64,000 bases of DNA from Clostridiales bacterium. GTDB taxonomy: Bacteria; Bacillota; Clostridia; Christensenellales; Aristaeellaceae. This document shows positions 29,015 to 38,486 of this stretch, in pieces; position 1 is the stretch's first letter; every line of letters starts with the position of its first letter. Position numbers and translations under genes: made by a program. The DNA is taken from assembly GCA_017569285.1 (NCBI GenBank), contig CP069419.1, positions 1,488,001 through 1,552,000 of the forward strand, written 5' to 3'. The notes below the pieces were generated by a model that saw nothing but the letters and a program-made list of their open reading frames with translations, was not told where the DNA came from and made no database searches.

Positions 29015-29085
29015 AGGTGCGATCTCGCGTGCGGTGCGCGAGAACTGCGACTGCAGTTCCGCGGTGCGCGTGCGATTCCTTATCC

Positions 29086-29110
29086 GCGAACCCTGAAAAC
29101 GATACAGAGA
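29086..29110 (-). other. 16S rRNA processing stem, 3' arm
   Basis: 25 bases that are reverse complementary (24 of 25) to 30889-30913 on the other side of the 16S gene, forming the precursor stem cut by RNase III. The 16S-23S spacer around it (28896-29258) has several small GC hairpins but no tRNA gene and no ORF. Confidence 0.85.
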
Positions 29111-29256
29111 TTCAATTTGCAAACATTCAACAGCTGTTTCCTTTTTCGAACGTTCGTTGACGTTCCGTTTTGCTTCTTTGAAGCTTTTAGATGAAAGATT
29201 TCTCTTTCATATCGACCTCGGTTTCGGCGTCTGCCTTTCGGCTTCCGCTTTCTCCC

Positions 29257-30790
<1,534 letters not shown>

Positions 30791-30888
30791 CCGTTTAATC
30801 CTTAACATCTCTCGATGCTAAACTCTTTGGAATCTTCGCTGTCTTCTTCTGTGCATCTCTGCACAGTTCCTTTGTTTGCGCGTTTGTT

Positions 30889-30913
30889 TCTCTGTATCGT
30901 TTTCAAGGTTCGC
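30889..30913 (-). other. 16S rRNA processing stem, 5' arm
   Basis: Leader segment complementary to 29086-29110 with a single mismatch; lies about 100 bases upstream of the mature 16S 5' end. Confidence 0.85.
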
Positions 30914-30954
30914 TTCGCTCTTCCGGGGGCTCCCGCTCTCGGGCGAGCTCGGAT

Positions 30955-30983
30955 AGAATACCAAATCAGAATGGCCTTGTCAA
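30955..30983 (-). promoter_or_regulatory. rRNA operon promoter with A/T-rich upstream element
   Basis: Minus strand TTGACA (30978-30983), 17-nt spacer, TATTCT (30955-30960). Directly upstream of the -35 box (30984-31025) is a strongly A/T-rich stretch resembling an UP element for the RNA polymerase alpha subunit. The rest of this gene-free stretch, up to 31137, shows nothing else. Confidence 0.85.
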
Positions 30984-31137
30984 GCACTTTTTTTGGAAAA
31001 TTTAAGAAAAAAAAGAAGAACTTTTTCGCATCCGTACGAAGCGTTTTACCCTGTCCAAAATCGTTCGTCTTTTGGATGGTTTTTGGCTTCTCCCCTGTGC
31101 GATTCGTTCCCCTTTGTCCGGACAGTCCCGTCCCGCT

Positions 31138-31743
31138 TTACACGCTTCCTTCCGGTTCCCCGGTTCCGTAGATATCGGGATACAGTCCCAGCTCCGTCAG
31201 TTTCCGTTTCAGGCTCTTCATATCCTCCCAGGCTTCCGGTTTCTTCGATTCATCCCGCAGCAGTGCGGACGGATGGTATGTCGGCAGAATCCAGACGCCC
31301 TTCTTCTCCGTCCAGTGTCCCCGGTCCCGGGTAATCCGGACATCCGGTCCCAGCACGTCCTTTGCAGCCGTCGCCCCCAGCAGCACGATTACCTTCGGGC
31401 GGACCAGCCAGGTCTGCATCCGCAGGTGGTTCTTGCACGTTTCCGCCTCCTCCGGTGTCGGGATCCGGTTATGCGGCGGACGGCACTTGACTACATTGCA
31501 GATATAAACCCGGTCGCGGGGCAGCTGGATCGCCTCCAGCATCCGGGTCAGCAGCTGTCCGGCCGGCCCTACAAACGCCAGTCCCTGCTCATCCTCCGCC
31601 TGGCCGGGGCCTTCCCCGATGAACATCAGCGGGGAATTCCGATCCCCCTGTCCGGGAACCTTATGCTGGATTCCCTGGTACAGCCCGCACAGGCGGCAGG
31701 CCTGTACCTGCTCCTCAAACAGTTCCCAGGTGATTTCCGCCAT
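31138..31743 (-). CDS. Uracil-DNA glycosylase, family 4 (Fe-S type)
   Basis: 201 residues. Removes uracil from DNA as the first step of base excision repair. Fe-S ligands are in CRLCGLY (~residues 16-19) and CNVVKCRPPHNR plus a later Cys; motif GEGPGQAEDEQGLAFVGPAG forms the active site and HPSALLR the C-terminal motif. Start at 31743 (MAEITWE) chosen because GGAGGAGG lies just upstream and family proteins begin here, although the frame stays open further into the CE15 gene. Follows the CE15 gene by 22 bases. Confidence 0.92.
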   Translation of the reverse strand: MAEITWELFEEQVQACRLCGLYQGIQHKVPGQGDRNSPLMFIGEGPGQAEDEQGLAFVGPAGQLLTRMLEAIQLPRDRVYICNVVKCRPPHNRIPTPEEAETCKNHLRMQTWLVRPKVIVLLGATAAKDVLGPDVRITRDRGHWTEKKGVWILPTYHPSALLRDESKKPEAWEDMKSLKRKLTELGLYPDIYGTGEPEGSV

Positions 31744-31765
31744 ACTTTTCCTCCTCCGGCACCGG

Positions 31766-33088
31766 TCATTCCGCAAGGTACGGGGCAAAGAACCGGTCCA
31801 GCCGGTCCCGGTTGTCTTCCATGAACAGATTTCCCTTCATCCGGCTGAGATCGCTGCGGATCGCATCCGGGGAAATACCCCGGAGATGAACGTCGCAGTA
31901 ATCCAGGATCATTTCCATGTCCGACCGCAGGACTGCGTGTCCGTCTAGGTGAATGATCATATTGTTTCGGTCTCCGATTCCCAGGAGATCCCACACCGGC
32001 TGCGAGGCAGCCCATGCCAGGCACTGGCCTTCCGTGTTGTTCCATCCTTCGGAAGTAATTCCCGTCACAACAATCAGGTGGCGCTCCGGTCCGGCTGCCA
32101 GCGCACAGAGCATATGCTGGTCCACCGGAAGCTGCTTCACGGAAGCGAACCGCCGGAAATTCCCGCAGAACCAGTAGCCTTCCCCGCCCTGCAGGTTGGA
32201 GAACGGTTCATTGACCGAATCATTGGTCCACTCCGCCGGGCCGCCAAGTCCGGTCAGGTCATAGGTTTTCCCGTGGTTGTCTGTCCGGTAAACCGCGATT
32301 CCGCCGGCCCCTGAGCAGGAAGGAATCGTCACCCGGATCCGGTTGTCATAGGCTCCGGCAACCGCCGCGCTCTTCCCGTACCGGGAAACGCCGCTGACCA
32401 GTGCGCACCCGGGGTCAATGCCCAGCGCCTCGCCGGCGCCGGATTCCAGCGCGTCAATCACCTTGCTGACGCCCCATGCCCAGGCCAGCAGCGTTCCGCG
32501 CTGCTCCGCGGGATTCGTCCGGTTATAGGGATACAGCGTATAAAACGCGCCGGTAAAGGTCTGGTTATCCTGCGCGACCTGCCCGCAGTCATACTGAATC
32601 CCGGCATAACCGCGCGAGATGGCGTAGCGGCAGTTGTCCGAAAACCCGCTCACCCATTCCTTCGTAAACCAGTTCTGGTAATGCCACGGCCAGTATTCCA
32701 TATAAAACGGAAATCCGCCCGCCGGTTTTTCACCCGCCGGGATCCCGGCCAGTACGCTGAACGAGGCGCTCCGGCCTTCCGCTTCAACGGTCACCGTCAG
32801 CAATGTCCCGTCCAGCTCCGGTGCAGCCTCCGCCGTCCATGTCACGGTCTCCCGCGTGCGGTCCGGCATATAGCCGTACATATATTCCGAATACAGGGTC
32901 AGCAGCTCTTCCCGCCGCCGTTCCCAGTCTTCCGGTGTTTTCACTTCCCCGCCGTCCGCAAACCGCAGCAGTTCCGGCAGGCCCTCCGTTTCCGGTATCT
33001 GTTCCGGATTCAACATTTCCGCACCTCCAGCCGATATAATCGCCAGGCTGATGATCAGCGCGCACAGCAAGGCAGCCAGTCTGCCCAT
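31766..33088 (-). CDS. Glucuronoyl esterase-like enzyme, carbohydrate esterase family 15
   Basis: 440 residues with an N-terminal signal peptide (~1-23, cut near AGG-AE). The alpha/beta hydrolase fold carries the CE15 nucleophile motif GVSRYGKSA with Ser235 (family pattern GCSRxGKGA) and a late HLDGH histidine (~388). CE15 enzymes cut ester bonds between lignin alcohols and 4-O-methyl-glucuronic acid of xylan, freeing hemicellulose. Secreted, in keeping with a plant-fibre degrader. Start at 33088 has AGGAGGA upstream. The second residue of the motif is Val instead of the usual Cys. Confidence 0.82.
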   Translation of the reverse strand: MGRLAALLCALIISLAIISAGGAEMLNPEQIPETEGLPELLRFADGGEVKTPEDWERRREELLTLYSEYMYGYMPDRTRETVTWTAEAAPELDGTLLTVTVEAEGRSASFSVLAGIPAGEKPAGGFPFYMEYWPWHYQNWFTKEWVSGFSDNCRYAISRGYAGIQYDCGQVAQDNQTFTGAFYTLYPYNRTNPAEQRGTLLAWAWGVSKVIDALESGAGEALGIDPGCALVSGVSRYGKSAAVAGAYDNRIRVTIPSCSGAGGIAVYRTDNHGKTYDLTGLGGPAEWTNDSVNEPFSNLQGGEGYWFCGNFRRFASVKQLPVDQHMLCALAAGPERHLIVVTGITSEGWNNTEGQCLAWAASQPVWDLLGIGDRNNMIIHLDGHAVLRSDMEMILDYCDVHLRGISPDAIRSDLSRMKGNLFMEDNRDRLDRFFAPYLAE

Positions 33089-33113
33089 AAGCCCCTGTTC
33101 CTCCTGCCCGGAT

Positions 33114-34061
33114 TCAGATCAGCAGTCCCAGCTGGGACATGGTAAAGATAAACAGGAAAATGGTACCGAGCGAGGCCACCGTACTGACAAACACCAGCTG
33201 GCCCGCCAGCTGTCCGTCACCGCCCATATTCTGGGCCATCGGATAGGATGCCGTCGCGACCGGCGTTCCATAGATCATCAGGATCAGGAACAGCTCCACG
33301 CCGCGCAGGCCGATCAGCCAGGCCAGCGGTACCATCACCAGCGGCAGCAGGAGCAGCCGGACCAGCAGGACCGTCGTAATCGTACGCCCGTTCTTTTTCA
33401 GCTCAGCAAACTGCAGGTTGGCGCCGAGAACAACCAGTGCCAGCGTGGATGCCATGCTGCCCAGGGCAAATACCGGTTCCTTCAGGAATACCGGCAGCTT
33501 GATTCCCAGCAGGTAGCACAGCATGCCGGCAACGCATCCCTGCAGCAGCGGATTTTTCACGATTCCCAGGAGCAGGGGCCCCGGCCGGACCTTTCCGCCT
33601 TCCCGGTAGTATTCCAGTACGACCACACTCAGGACATTGAACATCGACACCATGATCATCACCATGATACCGCATACGGAGGCTTTTCCGTCCCCGAACA
33701 CGAAGGTGGTCAGCGGAATCCCGTATATAATGAAATTACTGCGGAAGATCGCCTGGATAATCGTCCCCCTCCGGGGGTTTTCCTTCACAATCCGCGGCAC
33801 CACAATCATCAGCAGCGCCACCAGCACCAGCAGGGATACCGCGCCGGTAATCATCAGGGCCGTTGTGGGGAGGTTCTCCGGTTCCGCTCCGTATACGTTT
33901 TTGAACATCAGGAACGGGAAAAACAGCTTGAAATTCAGCGTGTTCAGCCGGTTCATGAATGCCCGGTCCGTTACGCCGGTGCGTACGGCCGCCCAGCCGA
34001 CCCCCAGCAGGAGCAGCAGCGGCATCACCGCGTTGAATGCAACCTGAAAGCTTTCCAGCAT
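33114..34061 (-). CDS. AEC family transporter (auxin efflux carrier-like)
   Basis: 315 residues with about ten TM helices in two five-helix halves, as in the AEC family. Bacterial members carry malate or other dicarboxylates or small organic acids; the substrate is unknown. Start at 34061 (MLESFQVAFN) fits the first helix and has GGGAG upstream; an ATG at 34094 with GGAGAAGG upstream is a real alternative. Lies 25 bases before the CE15 gene on the same strand and may be co-transcribed with it. Confidence 0.87.
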   Translation of the reverse strand: MLESFQVAFNAVMPLLLLLGVGWAAVRTGVTDRAFMNRLNTLNFKLFFPFLMFKNVYGAEPENLPTTALMITGAVSLLVLVALLMIVVPRIVKENPRRGTIIQAIFRSNFIIYGIPLTTFVFGDGKASVCGIMVMIMVSMFNVLSVVVLEYYREGGKVRPGPLLLGIVKNPLLQGCVAGMLCYLLGIKLPVFLKEPVFALGSMASTLALVVLGANLQFAELKKNGRTITTVLLVRLLLLPLVMVPLAWLIGLRGVELFLILMIYGTPVATASYPMAQNMGGDGQLAGQLVFVSTVASLGTIFLFIFTMSQLGLLI

Positions 34062-34167
34062 TTTTCTCTTCTCCCGTCTTTCGTCACGGATCATATCCTT
34101 CTCCGGTTATCTTATCGCACCTTCCGCTTCCGCACAAGTCAAAACCGATCAAAAAAAGGAAGTCCGC

Positions 34168-34195
34168 TTGCCAATTCCCTTTTTTCCATTATAAT
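34168..34195 (+). promoter_or_regulatory. Promoter of the Dabb-domain gene
   Basis: Plus strand TTGCCA (34168-34173), 16-nt spacer, TATAAT (34190-34195), about 42 nt before the start. Confidence 0.65.
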
Positions 34196-34236
34196 GGTGT
34201 CATACCGGATAAACCGATATTGAAGGAGGCCTCCCG

Positions 34237-34527
34237 ATGATTCGCCATATCGTACTTTTCAAAATCAAGGATGAGTATAAAGATGAAATCCCGCAGCTGG
34301 TAAAAAACTTCTACGGCATGAAAGGCCGGATTGAAGGCATGGTGGACCTGGAAGCCGGCGCGGACATCCTCCATTCCGAGCGTTCCTATGACCTGGCGCT
34401 GACCACGGTATTCGACAGCCGGGAAGCGCTGGAAGCCTACCAGACCCACCCGGTGCACCTGCCCGTCAAGGCACGCATGCATGAAGTGCGGTCCGCCTCT
34501 GTCGCCTGCGATTTCGAAATCGGCTGA
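34237..34527 (+). CDS. Dabb (stress-responsive A/B barrel) domain protein
   Basis: 96 residues. Small alpha+beta barrel of the Dabb family: MIRHIVLFKIKDEY start, central GxxxLEAGAD segment, and the YQTHPVHLPVKARMHEV end. Family members form dimers; some are enzymes, most have no known role. Start at 34237 has AAGGAGG upstream. Stand-alone gene with its own promoter. Confidence 0.85.
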   Translation: MIRHIVLFKIKDEYKDEIPQLVKNFYGMKGRIEGMVDLEAGADILHSERSYDLALTTVFDSREALEAYQTHPVHLPVKARMHEVRSASVACDFEIG

Positions 34528-34541
34528 CAAGGCGTTCCGGC

Positions 34542-34574
34542 TTGAAACGTCCCGGACAGTATGCTATACTGTCC
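34542..34574 (+). promoter_or_regulatory. Promoter and palindromic operator of the DtxR-type regulator
   Basis: TTGAAA (34542-34547), 17-nt spacer, TATACT (34565-34570). A perfect nine-base inverted repeat GGACAGTAT-GCT-ATACTGTCC (34554-34574) covers the -10 box, the placing expected for an autorepressor. Confidence 0.75.
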
Positions 34575-34617
34575 CCACAGATCAAAAGCATATACCGGTT
34601 GCTGAAAGGAGTCCCCC

Positions 34618-34983
34618 ATGACAATTCGTGAATCAGCAGAAGATTATCTCGAGCAGATTCTGATGCTGCTGGAAAAGAAGGGCCATGCCCGTTCCGTGGA
34701 TATCGCCGCGGGGCTGAATGTATCCAAGCCCTCCGTCAGCGTTGCCATGAAGAAGCTCCGGGAAAACGGTTACATCACCATGGGAGAGGACAACTGCATC
34801 TCCCTGACCGATAAAGGCTACGCGATTGCCCGCCGGATCTACGACCGGCACCAGGTCCTCACCCGGTTCTTCGTCCAGCTCGGCGTACCGGAGGATATCG
34901 CCCTGGAAGACGCGTGCCGGATCGAGCACGATATCTCCGAGGAAAGCTTCTCCGCCATCCGTGCCCAGGTCAAAGAAGCCTGA
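34618..34983 (+). CDS. DtxR/MntR-family metal-dependent regulator (short form)
   Basis: 121 residues. N-terminal winged helix (~1-65: ESAEDYLEQILMLLEKKGHARSVDIAAGLNVSKPSVSVAMKKLRENGYI) and the metal-binding dimerisation domain with RHQVLTRFFVQLGVPEDIALEDACRIEHDISEES. Family members sense Fe2+ or Mn2+ and repress uptake genes. It lacks the SH3-like third domain, like MntR. Start at 34618 has AAAGGAG upstream. A palindrome over its own promoter suggests autoregulation; no transporter gene is adjacent. Confidence 0.9.
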   Translation: MTIRESAEDYLEQILMLLEKKGHARSVDIAAGLNVSKPSVSVAMKKLRENGYITMGEDNCISLTDKGYAIARRIYDRHQVLTRFFVQLGVPEDIALEDACRIEHDISEESFSAIRAQVKEA

Positions 34984-35004
34984 GCTTCGGTTCTGATCCC
35001 GAAC

Positions 35005-35036
35005 AAAAAACACCGGCAGATATGCCGGTGTTTTTG
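35005..35036. terminator. Bidirectional terminator after the DtxR-type regulator
   Basis: Stem AAAAACACCGGCA/TGCCGGTGTTTTT with a GATA loop; A and T runs on both sides let it serve the plus-strand gene and the minus-strand hydrolase gene. Confidence 0.88.
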
Positions 35037-35137
35037 CATTCCCCCTGCCTTAAGGCAGCAGCCATGAAAACCCGAAAAGCAGCAGGCTGGTCGTTTCGAT
35101 CATCATTTCTCTTTTCTCCATGTGTTTCCTGAATACC

Positions 35138-36262
35138 TTATTTCAGCCCTTCGTAGATCAGCCCGCGCAGCGTGGGATGGATCACATCGTAATTGTAGCC
35201 GTAATTCAATACATGCATTCCGAAGAAGGCAGACAGGTGATTGGACGGGTCGATCATGGCCCATGCGCCGGCCGCGCCGTCCCAGCCGAATTCACCCAGT
35301 GCGCCGGGACCGCCGATGCGGGTGTTGACCCGGGTGCGCACACCCAGAGCGTAGGAATAACCGATCCGGTGCCATCCGTCAAAGGAACGGCGGCCCTTGG
35401 GACAAAGCTGGTTGGCGCTCCACAGCTGGATCATTTCCGGCGACAGGATATTCGCGCCGTCCTTTCCCCGTCCGCCGCAGGCCAGCGCATCGGTAAACAC
35501 CGCATATTCCGCCACACTGCCGATGAGTCCTCCGCCGCCGCTCTCATACTCCGGGTTAAACCGTTCCTTGATTTCTTCCCGGGTTTTCTCCCGGAGGCTG
35601 TGATGATCATAGGAAAACAGGGGGCACAGGTGTTTTTCCAGTTCGTCATTGATCCGCATGGCCATGCCGTGAATGTGCAGGGGCTCCCAGATATGCTCCT
35701 TCAGGTATGCGGAAAACCGCTGGCCGGATACTGCCTCGATCACCGCCGCCAGCACATCGTGGCTGAAGCTGTACTGGAAATCGGTGCCGGGATCAAATTC
35801 AAGGGGATCCTCCGCTTTGGCCTCTGCGATCTGGCGGGTCGTCGCCCGCTGGTTGTTGTCCTTCATCACCTTTTCGATGGCCGGGATATCTGTATTGTAA
35901 TTCAGGCCGCTCTGCATGCTCATCAGGTGCCGGACCGTCATCACGGTTTTTGCCGGCCGTACCGTATCCCCGTCCTTCACCGACAGGCGGGCATAGGCCG
36001 GCAGGTAATCGCTCACCGGATCGTCCAGGTTCATTTTCCCCTGTTCAATCAGCTGCATGGCGGCACAAGTCGTAAAAACCTTGGTCGCGGAATACAGGAA
36101 GAACGCTTCATCTCCCTGTATCGGTTCGGTACGGGCCAGGTCCCGGTATCCGGCCTGGTGGCGGTAAATCAGTTCATGGTCCCGGTACACGGCCAGGTCG
36201 CATCCCGGCACGTTCAGCTTGTGCAGGTAATCCATATATTCGGTCAGGCGGCTGAAATCCAT
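35138..36262 (-). CDS. Serine hydrolase of the beta-lactamase/class C family
   Basis: 374 residues. Beta-lactamase-like fold with the catalytic SxxK as SATK (Ser58-Lys61). The second motif, normally YxN, reads YSF near residue 168, and an HxG-like region follows late. Family members are esterases, DD-peptidases or EstB-like enzymes; real class C beta-lactamases keep YxN, so an esterase or peptidase role is more likely. No signal peptide, so cytoplasmic. Start at 36262 has AAGGAGGA upstream. Monocistronic. Confidence 0.85.
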   Translation of the reverse strand: MDFSRLTEYMDYLHKLNVPGCDLAVYRDHELIYRHQAGYRDLARTEPIQGDEAFFLYSATKVFTTCAAMQLIEQGKMNLDDPVSDYLPAYARLSVKDGDTVRPAKTVMTVRHLMSMQSGLNYNTDIPAIEKVMKDNNQRATTRQIAEAKAEDPLEFDPGTDFQYSFSHDVLAAVIEAVSGQRFSAYLKEHIWEPLHIHGMAMRINDELEKHLCPLFSYDHHSLREKTREEIKERFNPEYESGGGGLIGSVAEYAVFTDALACGGRGKDGANILSPEMIQLWSANQLCPKGRRSFDGWHRIGYSYALGVRTRVNTRIGGPGALGEFGWDGAAGAWAMIDPSNHLSAFFGMHVLNYGYNYDVIHPTLRGLIYEGLK

Positions 36263-36382
36263 GTCAGTTCCTCCTTCTGTCAGGCAGTTTCACTGCCTCT
36301 TCCTGATCTGCTTTTTTTCAAAAGCCTTCTCCTATAATAGAACAGAGCAATCCTTTTATGGAAGGTACCGGCAGTACAGCCG

Positions 36383-37339
36383 TCAGGCTTCCGCCTTTCC
36401 GGATGGATGGTCCTTTCCGGGGAACAGCCGTTCCAGGAACGGGAAGCAGCGCGGGTATACCGCGAACAGCACAAACAGGATCACCGCGTACCGCAGGGAG
36501 CGGACCAGGTGGGCGTCCAGGGTTCCGCTGTTCAGGAATTCGTTTCCGAACGGAAGCTTCAGCACGGTATTCAGCACATAGTACGCGGCAAACGCGCCGA
36601 CTGTACGGAGGATCATCACCGGGATCTTCCGGGTATCCGCGAAACGGACGTATTTCTTCTCATACGGAACCGCTGCGGTCATGCCGGCCAGCATACCAAG
36701 CGTGGAAAAATAATCCCGGCTGCTGCACCAGAAGAGGCCCGGCAGTGTCATTACCAGCAGGATCAGGAACCGGTGGGTATCATTCGGCACCTTTTTTTCC
36801 AGCAGGATGGCAAACCCGACCGCCGCGAGGCCGACCGCCCAGCCCGCCAGCACGTCGGTGGGATAATGCACGCCGACGATGAACCGGCTGATCCCGATCA
36901 GCAGGGGCAGGATGACTGCCAGGATCCACATCCATTTTTTCCGGATTTCCCTGGCAATGCTTCCGTACATGCTGGCCGCAGACGCGCTGTGCCCGCTGGG
37001 AAATGAATACCCCTGGGCCAGGACGTCGGTCGGGGACGCGTCCGCTTCCACCAGCTGATGGACGCTGATATTTTCATGCACCATATAAGGCCGGAGCCGC
37101 AGCACCACGTTCTTGATCATCGGATACCAGGCATTGGCGGCCAGGAGCGTCAGGCCGACGCGCTTTCCGGCTTCCTTGCTGTAGCAGAACAGCACGACAA
37201 TCAGCACCAGCATCGCGATCGTTTCCCCGCCGATGGCGGTAATCACCTTCGATACGGCAATCCCTGCGTCTCCCAGGTTCTTCTGCAGCCACTCAATCAG
37301 GGAAACTTCCCAGTCCATGTAAAAAACGTTTCCGTTCAT
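36383..37339 (-). CDS. PAP2-family membrane phosphatase
   Basis: 318 residues, about eight TM helices. The three phosphatase motifs are intact: KNVVLRLRP (76-84), FPSGHSAS (113-120) and SRFIVGVHYPTD (151-162). Members hydrolyse undecaprenyl pyrophosphate or phosphatidic acid at the membrane outer face. The C-terminal half adds further TM helices beyond the minimal PAP2 domain. Start at 37339 has GGAGGA upstream. Lies 32 bases after the MBL-fold lipoprotein gene on the same strand. Confidence 0.92.
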   Translation of the reverse strand: MNGNVFYMDWEVSLIEWLQKNLGDAGIAVSKVITAIGGETIAMLVLIVVLFCYSKEAGKRVGLTLLAANAWYPMIKNVVLRLRPYMVHENISVHQLVEADASPTDVLAQGYSFPSGHSASAASMYGSIAREIRKKWMWILAVILPLLIGISRFIVGVHYPTDVLAGWAVGLAAVGFAILLEKKVPNDTHRFLILLVMTLPGLFWCSSRDYFSTLGMLAGMTAAVPYEKKYVRFADTRKIPVMILRTVGAFAAYYVLNTVLKLPFGNEFLNSGTLDAHLVRSLRYAVILFVLFAVYPRCFPFLERLFPGKDHPSGKAEA

Positions 37340-37371
37340 CCGGATCCTCCTCTGTCTGCCCCCGCTGCAGG

Positions 37372-38316
37372 TTACAGCAGCTCTGTCAGGATCTCGCCGT
37401 TCCGGAATGTCACCAGCACGCCGTTTTCCGTGTCCTGTGTCTGCAGCACCTTTACATTCCAGGTTTCCAGCAGTTTCATGACCCGCGGGGACGGCGTATC
37501 CGGCTCGTCTTCCGTATTGGTGGAAATCACGGCCAGGGAAGGGGTCACCGTCCGGATCAGGTCTGTGCTCGTCGCGTCATTCTCGCCATGGTTGCCGATC
37601 TTGATCACATCCGCGTGCGAGATCAGGCCGGCCCGGATCAGGGAAGCCTCTTCCGGGAATTCCATATCCCCGGCCAGCAGCAGCGTGCCGCCGCCCGCCG
37701 ACGCCAGCAGCACCAGGGAGTTGTTGTTTTCCTTTTCCGGATCCCGGGCAATCGGTCCGATCACCCGCAGAGATCCTTCCCCGAAGGGCAGCGTATCCCC
37801 GCCTGAAATCCAGGTAATTTCCCCGTCGTTCTTCTTAAGGGCTTTCACCGCCGGATGGTCTTCCTCATTCGTGTTGTAATAGGCGGACGCATAGATCCGG
37901 TCCACCTGGATGCCGGATTTCAGCAGCTTCTTCAATCCGCCCGCATGGTCCTTGTGAGTGTGAGTCACGATCACTCCGTCCAGCCGGGTAATTCCCTGCC
38001 CCTCCAGCACAGCCACCAGCTGATCAATGCTGTCGCTCGTTCCCGTATCAACCAGGTAGGCTGTGTTGCCGCAGCGGAGCAGGTGGGCATCCGCCTTGCG
38101 GACATTGATGGAAAGCAGTGTCATTTCTCCGGCGGAAACCGCCTCGTATACGGATGGAGTATCTGTCATATCCGGAACCGCCTCTTCTGTTCCGAGGACT
38201 GCCTGTTCCGCCTCCGGAAAGGTTTTTTCCGGAGCGGGAATTTCCTGCTCCGATGCGCAGGCCTGCAGGCAGCCGGTCAGCAGAAGCGCCAGGCAGAAAG
38301 CCAGTATCTTCTTCAT
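37372..38316 (-). CDS. Lipoprotein with MBL-fold (ComEC-like) metallohydrolase domain
   Basis: 314 residues. Type II signal peptide with lipobox LLTGC (Cys16). The metallo-beta-lactamase fold has the motif THTHKDHAGG, a later GDM aspartate and GNHGEND. Closest to the ComEC/Rec2 C-terminal MBL domain, which in competence systems degrades DNA; here it is a separate lipoprotein, probably a surface phosphodiesterase or nuclease. Start at 38316 has AGGAGGG upstream. A good promoter precedes it and the PAP2 gene follows. Confidence 0.88.
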   Translation of the reverse strand: MKKILAFCLALLLTGCLQACASEQEIPAPEKTFPEAEQAVLGTEEAVPDMTDTPSVYEAVSAGEMTLLSINVRKADAHLLRCGNTAYLVDTGTSDSIDQLVAVLEGQGITRLDGVIVTHTHKDHAGGLKKLLKSGIQVDRIYASAYYNTNEEDHPAVKALKKNDGEITWISGGDTLPFGEGSLRVIGPIARDPEKENNNSLVLLASAGGGTLLLAGDMEFPEEASLIRAGLISHADVIKIGNHGENDATSTDLIRTVTPSLAVISTNTEDEPDTPSPRVMKLLETWNVKVLQTQDTENGVLVTFRNGEILTELL

Positions 38317-38349
38317 GTTTCCCTCCTGCAGTCATATTGGTATAAATAT

Positions 38350-38378
38350 ATTTTATCATCTGTTGCGTTCTTTCACAA
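38350..38378 (-). promoter_or_regulatory. Promoter of the MBL lipoprotein gene
   Basis: Minus strand TTGTGA (38373-38378), 17-nt spacer, TAAAAT (38350-38355) with an extended -10 TG. Confidence 0.65.
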
Positions 38379-38394
38379 TAGAGGCCCCAAAGCC

Positions 38395-38423
38395 TTGACG
38401 GATAAGGGTTCTTCTGGTAGAGT
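38395..38423 (+). promoter_or_regulatory. Promoter of the third MATE gene
   Basis: Plus strand TTGACG (38395-38400), 17-nt spacer, TAGAGT (38418-38423), 63 nt before the start. Back to back with the MBL lipoprotein promoter. Confidence 0.55.
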
Positions 38424-38486
38424 ACTTGCTGTTCCGCGCCCCCGGCAGGAAGCAGGCGGAACAATCTTTTTTCGAGGTAATGTTGC

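Noticed and set aside
35138-36262. True class C beta-lactamase (resistance gene)
   Set aside because: The second motif is YSF instead of YxN and there is no signal peptide, so an esterase or peptidase role is more likely.
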